Shown piece by piece: positions 3,450-7,029 of a stretch of 7,029 bases of DNA. The stretch comes from Phycisphaerae bacterium (GTDB lineage: Bacteria; Planctomycetota; Phycisphaerae; UBA1845; UTPLA1): NCBI GenBank assembly GCA_016935885.1, contig JAFGQA010000411.1, positions 1 through 7,029 of the forward strand, given 5' to 3'. Within the stretch, counting starts at the first letter, position 1. The number at the start of each line of letters is the position of its first letter. Made by a program: the position numbers and the translations under genes. The notes under the pieces were generated by a model, which was given only the letters and a program-made list of their open reading frames with translations, was not told the DNA's origin and ran no database searches.

Positions 3450-6213
3450 GATAGGAACAGCCATGGCGTCTAAGAACATCCGTCCTCCCAGAGGGAGCCA
3501 GCTTCGCAAGGACGAGACATCGTTGCACGCGGCGACAGACATCTATCGGTTGCGTACCTACACTGTCGTCCCGGCGTTGCCCGAGCCGCTCGCCCGATTG
3601 CACGAACTGGCCTACAACCTCTGGTGGAGCTGGCACGGTGACGCAATGGATCTGTTCTGCCGCCTGGACCCAGACTTGTGGGACGACGTTGCGCAGAATC
3701 CGGTGCGGTTCCTCGCCCACGTCGCCCAGAAGCGTCTGGACCAGGCCGCCGCCGACAAGGCCTACCTGTCGCACATGGAGCGGGTCTTGGGGGCCCTCGA
3801 CAACTACATGACGTGCGAGACGTGGTTCAGCAGGAAGCACCCGGAGTTTGTTGGCGCACGGATCGGCTACTTCTCGATGGAGTTCGGTATCCACGAATCC
3901 CTGCCGATCTACTCCGGTGGCCTGGGCATCCTGTCGGGGGACCACCTCAAGAGCGCCAGTGATCTCGGCCTGCCGCTGATCGGCATCGGGCTCATCTATC
4001 GCCAGGGATACTTCCACCAGCGTCTGACCACGGATGGCTGGCAGTTGGAGGACTACCCCTCAAGCGACTTCTATCAAATGCCCAGCACGCTCGTGAAGGA
4101 TGACGCCGGTCACGGCCTAGGAGACACAGGCGAGACGCCTGTGCCACAGTTGACGCCTGTGCCACATACCCCTGGCACCGGTGGCCCTGGCCAGCCTCCG
4201 CGGCTCCTGACGATTGACCTCATGATTGGAAGGCGGAACGTCACCGCGCAGGTCTGGAAGGTGCAGGTTGGACGCGTGCCGCTGTACCTCCTCGACACCG
4301 ATCTGCCAGGCAACGACGAGCGAGACCGTGAAATCACGCAGCGGCTCTACGGCGGCGACGCCGAGATGCGGATCCGCCAGGAGATTCTCCTAGGCATCGG
4401 CGGCATGAGGGTGCTCAACAAGCTGGGCGTGACGCCCGACGTTTGCCACATGAACGAGGGACACTCGGCGTTCCTGACGGTGGAGCGGATTCGTCGTCGC
4501 ATGCACGAGCGCGGCCTGGACTTCGGTGAGGCCAGGGAGGCGGTCACGCCCAGCCACGTGTTCACGACGCATACCCCTGTCTCGGCCGGCATCGACCGCT
4601 TTGAGAATGATCTCCTCAAGGAGTACGTCGGGCCGTACCTGGACTCCATCAACCTGCGCCTCGACGAGTTCACCGCCCTCGGGAAGATCGATGCTGGGAA
4701 TCGTGATGAACGGTTCTGCATGGCGGTCCTTGCCCTTCGCCTCTCCGGGGCAGCCAACGGCGTCAGTGCCCTGCACGGCCATGTATCTCGCGAGATGTGG
4801 CACAAGGTCTGGCCGGGTGCCCCGCGTGACGAGGTGCCCATTTCCTCGATCACAAACGGCGTCCACATTAACACTTGGATATCCCCGGAGATGTGTGATC
4901 TCCTGGATCGTTACTTCGGTCCGCATTGGCTGGAAAGCCCCGCCGACCACGACGTGTGGCGCCGCGTCGATGAGATTCCGGACTTGGAGTTATGGCGGGT
5001 GCACGAGCGCCGCAGGGTGGCCCTCGTCGCTTTCGCGCGACAGCGTCTCAAGGAGCAGATTCGTCGGCGAGGGGCCCCGCCGGCCGAGGTCAAGTCCGCC
5101 GACGAGACCCTCGATCCGGAAGCCCTGACCATCGGCTTTGCCCGTCGTTTCGCACCCTACAAGCGGGGCGCGTTGATCTTCCGCGATTTGCGACGGTTGC
5201 TGAAAATCCTCACCGACCACAAGCGGCCGGTGCAGTTCGTCTTCGCCGGCAAGGCCCACCCGCGAGACGACAACGGCAAGGAGATCATCAAGCAGATTAC
5301 GACCTTCACCAGCAAGCCCGAGTTTCGCAGGCGGATCGCGTTTATCGAAGATTACGACATCACGGTGGCGCGGATGCTCGTTCAGGGCGTGGACGTCTGG
5401 CTGAACAATCCGATCAAGCCCCGTGAGGCGTCCGGCACAAGCGGCATGAAGGTGACGCCCAACGGCGGTCTGAACCTCAGTATCCTTGACGGCTGGTGGC
5501 CCGAGGCCTTCGACGGCGACAACGGCTGGGCGATCGCCGACGGACGCATTCACGAAGACGCCGGCTACCGGGACCATCTCGAAAGCGAGGCGATCTACGA
5601 ACTGCTCGATAAGGAAATCGTCCCGTTGTTCTACGATCGTGGCGAGGACGACCTGCCGCGAGCCTGGATTGCCCGGATGAAGGCGTCCATGCGGACCATT
5701 TGCCCGATGTTCAACACCAACCGCATGTTGCAGGAGTACACGGATCAACTGTATGTGCCCGCCGCTGAGCGATGGCGACATCTCTCCCAGGACGGCTTTG
5801 CCGCCGCCAAGGCCCTGTCACAGTGGAAGCGGTCCTTGGGCGTGCGCTGGGGCGGCGTTCGCGTAGAACAGGTCGAGTCCAACGAAGCGGCAGAACTGCC
5901 CGTCGGCTCCCGCATCGACATTCGCGCCAAGGTGCGGCTTGGCACAATCAAACCTGACGACATCGCAGTCGAACTCTACCACGGCCGGATCGACATGCAC
6001 GGCCAACTCGCCGAGGCGACTACTCAGGCCATGGAATGCAAGGAGCGAGTGACGGAAGGCACCGAAGGCACTGGCACGGAGACCGGCACGTACTGGTTCC
6101 AAGGCGAGATTCCGTGTCGCCGCAGCGGTCAACACGGCTACGCCGTTCGCGTCCTCCCGAGGCATCCCGATCTCGTCCACCGGTATGACACGGGGTTGAT
6201 CCAGTGGGGCTGA
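3448..6213 (+). CDS. glgP: Alpha-glucan (glycogen) phosphorylase, DUF3417 type
   Basis: A PLP enzyme of glycosyltransferase family 35 that phosphorolyses alpha-1,4-glucan to glucose-1-phosphate in the cytosol. An N-terminal DUF3417 region (about residues 30-120, with AYNLWWSWHGDA) marks the long-form alpha-glucan phosphorylases. The catalytic body shows YSGGLGILSGDHLK (155-168), HMNEGHSAF (334-342), TTHTPVSAG (373-381), ITNGVH (468-473), GFARRFAPYKR (563-573), FAGKAHP (599-605) and the PLP block EASGTSGMK with Lys668, followed by NGGLNLSILDGWWPE. The C-terminal tail (VELYHGRID, GEIPCRRSGQHGYAVRVLP) is present, so at 921 residues it is full length. ATG 3448 has GAGG 7 bases upstream. ATG 3463 (MASKN...) has AGGA upstream and is the alternative start. 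A proline/threonine-rich insert at about residues 224-251 is encoded by a palindromic repeat, and residues 869-881 are low-complexity Gly/Thr/Glu. No known allosteric motif was identified. Confidence 0.95.
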   Translation: MIGTAMASKNIRPPRGSQLRKDETSLHAATDIYRLRTYTVVPALPEPLARLHELAYNLWWSWHGDAMDLFCRLDPDLWDDVAQNPVRFLAHVAQKRLDQAAADKAYLSHMERVLGALDNYMTCETWFSRKHPEFVGARIGYFSMEFGIHESLPIYSGGLGILSGDHLKSASDLGLPLIGIGLIYRQGYFHQRLTTDGWQLEDYPSSDFYQMPSTLVKDDAGHGLGDTGETPVPQLTPVPHTPGTGGPGQPPRLLTIDLMIGRRNVTAQVWKVQVGRVPLYLLDTDLPGNDERDREITQRLYGGDAEMRIRQEILLGIGGMRVLNKLGVTPDVCHMNEGHSAFLTVERIRRRMHERGLDFGEAREAVTPSHVFTTHTPVSAGIDRFENDLLKEYVGPYLDSINLRLDEFTALGKIDAGNRDERFCMAVLALRLSGAANGVSALHGHVSREMWHKVWPGAPRDEVPISSITNGVHINTWISPEMCDLLDRYFGPHWLESPADHDVWRRVDEIPDLELWRVHERRRVALVAFARQRLKEQIRRRGAPPAEVKSADETLDPEALTIGFARRFAPYKRGALIFRDLRRLLKILTDHKRPVQFVFAGKAHPRDDNGKEIIKQITTFTSKPEFRRRIAFIEDYDITVARMLVQGVDVWLNNPIKPREASGTSGMKVTPNGGLNLSILDGWWPEAFDGDNGWAIADGRIHEDAGYRDHLESEAIYELLDKEIVPLFYDRGEDDLPRAWIARMKASMRTICPMFNTNRMLQEYTDQLYVPAAERWRHLSQDGFAAAKALSQWKRSLGVRWGGVRVEQVESNEAAELPVGSRIDIRAKVRLGTIKPDDIAVELYHGRIDMHGQLAEATTQAMECKERVTEGTEGTGTETGTYWFQGEIPCRRSGQHGYAVRVLPRHPDLVHRYDTGLIQWG
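4125..4149 (+). repeat. Palindromic repeat element inside glgP, copy 1
   Basis: CACAGGCG (4125-4132) pairs perfectly with CGCCTGTG (4136-4143) around AGA, followed by CCACAG. Read in the glgP frame it encodes part of TGETPVPQ within a loop insert. The reverse complement of 6964-6988 matches 23 of 25 bases, and the two differences are a base pair of the stem (A-T here, C-G there). It is therefore a dispersed element, not chance low complexity. Confidence 0.8.
4134..4166 (+). repeat. In-frame 15-bp duplication of the element's right half
   Basis: GACGCCTGTGCCACA occurs exactly at 4134-4148 and again at 4152-4166, an offset of 18 bp. This keeps the reading frame and gives the peptide repeat TPVPQLTPVPH. 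It extends the insert made by the palindromic element. Confidence 0.8.
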
Positions 6214-6281
6214 TCCGATCCCCTGGCACTGCGGCCGCGGGCGTGCGAGCGCGAATGAAAGTCTATAGCCCTTCAGCGAAT

Positions 6282-6890
6282 CTACAATCGCCATAGTCGC
6301 CACCATCGGCGTTTGCGGTGGTGGAGCGGCTCGTGACGCGGCTTCGTCTTGGCCGCGATGTCCGGGAGCATCAGGCGGCGTTGGCGCCATTCGGAGCGGA
6401 TGAACCGCTGCGGATGATCGCGGAACCGTCGGCGGGATTCCTCCGAGAAGAAGGCGTCTTCGGCCGGCAGCTCGTTGTCGGCGTCGTAGAACTTCAGGGC
6501 TTCGTCCAGGCATTGGGCGGCTTCGTAGGCGAGTTGTCGTCTGGTCTGCTTGTCTTCCTGCTCTTCGACCTTGCCGAGGATCGTCTGGAACAGCGTCAAC
6601 CAACCCAATAGGTCGATTGCCTGGGACCGTTGTGCCGTCCGGTTGACCTCGTTCGATTGGGCCTCCTGGCGAGTCGGGGCCGGCTCGATGGCGAAGTGAA
6701 TCGTGGCCTCCGCTCCGCACGTCGTGCAGGCCGTGGCCAACGCCCAGCCGCCGGGTGACGCACTCGTCTTGGTCAGGTCCGCTCGCTGTCTCAGGGGACC
6801 TCTGTCGCAGTTCCTGCAGCGCGCGACCATGATGTAGAGGTAGGCCTCGGCGACACTGTGGACCTGGACTACGTCGTCGTCGGCATACAT
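6282..6890 (-). CDS. Zinc-ribbon protein of unknown function
   Basis: A 202-residue protein whose function I do not recognise. A four-cysteine zinc ribbon is evident: CRNC at residues 25-28 and CTTC at 55-58. The middle part (about 90-140) looks helical and contains IDLLGWLTLFQTI, then EAAQCLDEALKFYDADNELPAEDAFFSEESRRRFRDHP. The C-terminus is strongly basic and aromatic (RKRRWWRLWRL), as in nucleic-acid or membrane-surface contacts. No signal peptide or membrane segment is seen. The composition and the specific motif-like central block suggest a real conserved protein; my impression is that similar hypotheticals occur in planctomycetes. It converges on glgP with 68 bp between the stops. The ATG has no clear Shine-Dalgarno site upstream, so the start is provisional; Met21 directly before the zinc ribbon is the next possible ATG. 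Confidence 0.72.
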   Translation of the reverse strand: MYADDDVVQVHSVAEAYLYIMVARCRNCDRGPLRQRADLTKTSASPGGWALATACTTCGAEATIHFAIEPAPTRQEAQSNEVNRTAQRSQAIDLLGWLTLFQTILGKVEEQEDKQTRRQLAYEAAQCLDEALKFYDADNELPAEDAFFSEESRRRFRDHPQRFIRSEWRQRRLMLPDIAAKTKPRHEPLHHRKRRWWRLWRL

Positions 6891-6963
6891 CGGTTCAGGC
6901 CAGACTCGGCGTCAATCGTGTTCGGTCATATAGATCTACCAGGCTTAGCAGCCCGTGGCAAAA

Positions 6964-6988
6964 CTGTGGCACCGGCGTCTCGCCGGTG
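6964..6988 (-). repeat. Palindromic repeat element, intergenic copy 2
   Basis: CACCGGCG (6970-6977) pairs perfectly with CGCCGGTG (6981-6988) around TCT, preceded by CTGTGG. On the minus strand it is the same element as 4125-4149 in glgP, with one stem base pair changed from A-T to C-G. It lies upstream of the minus-strand zinc-ribbon gene. Confidence 0.8.
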
Positions 6989-7001
6989 GTTTTCACGGTC
7001 A

Positions 7002-7028
7002 AAAACGGCGTTTCCGAAACGCTGTTTT
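7002..7028. terminator. Strong inverted repeat, probable bidirectional terminator
   Basis: The arms 7002-7014 and 7016-7028 pair over 13 positions with a single G-T wobble (7007/7023) around one central C; in RNA the loop would be about CCG. The outer pairs are A/T-rich and give a T-run on each side, with GTTTTT on the minus strand. It most likely ends a minus-strand gene lying beyond the right edge, since no + strand gene ends nearby. Confidence 0.5.
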
Positions 7029-7029
7029 C

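Noticed and set aside
4990..5781. 263-residue minus-strand open frame within glgP
   Set aside because: It is antisense to the catalytic core of the phosphorylase; such long shadows are common at this GC content.
5818..6720. 300-residue minus-strand open frame across the glgP end and the zinc-ribbon gene
   Set aside because: It overlaps two better supported genes in other frames, is low-complexity Pro/Arg/Gly and has no motif.

Overview
The window looks like a chromosomal segment of a GC-rich Gram-negative bacterium, most likely a planctomycete of the Phycisphaerae kind. This is inferred from four things: an LpxI lipid A enzyme, a long DUF3417-type alpha-glucan phosphorylase, short palindromic GGCGAGACGCC elements, and heptamer repeats of a sort I associate with planctomycete genomes. 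No rRNA or tRNA is visible to fix the taxon.

Layout, left to right. (1) Positions 1-841 hold the 3' part of a group II intron. A 5'-truncated reverse transcriptase/maturase keeps the YADD box, domain X and the C-terminal region. It is followed by a well-formed domain V hairpin and a domain VI hairpin with a bulged adenosine, and the intron 3' end falls at about 841. (2) Positions 842-1243 are non-coding and repeat-rich: nine phased 7-bp units directly after the intron end, a second small heptamer cluster, an 11-bp tandem repeat and a GC hairpin. (3) lpxI (1244-2161), a nucleotide-sugar epimerase of the WbpP type (2255-3235) and a glycogen/alpha-glucan phosphorylase (3448-6213) all lie on the + strand. 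The phosphorylase is preceded by a 212-bp gap with a hairpin and a 39-bp-period duplication that reaches its start codon. (4) A convergent minus-strand gene (6890-6282) encodes a four-cysteine zinc-ribbon protein of unknown function. (5) The right end (6891-7029) holds a palindromic repeat and a strong terminator-like inverted repeat.

How the genes relate: LpxI makes lipid X for lipid A, and the epimerase probably supplies UDP-GalNAc or UDP-Gal type sugars for surface glycans, so these two fit an envelope theme. The phosphorylase releases glucose-1-phosphate from storage glucan, which can feed nucleotide-sugar synthesis. Co-transcription is possible, but gaps of 93 and 212 bp make a tight operon uncertain.

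The most interesting signal is a 25-bp palindromic element present both inside the phosphorylase coding sequence, in frame, and in the right-hand intergenic region in the opposite orientation. The two copies differ only at two positions that pair with each other in the hairpin, so the stem is kept by a compensatory change. I found no convincing new multi-gene system.
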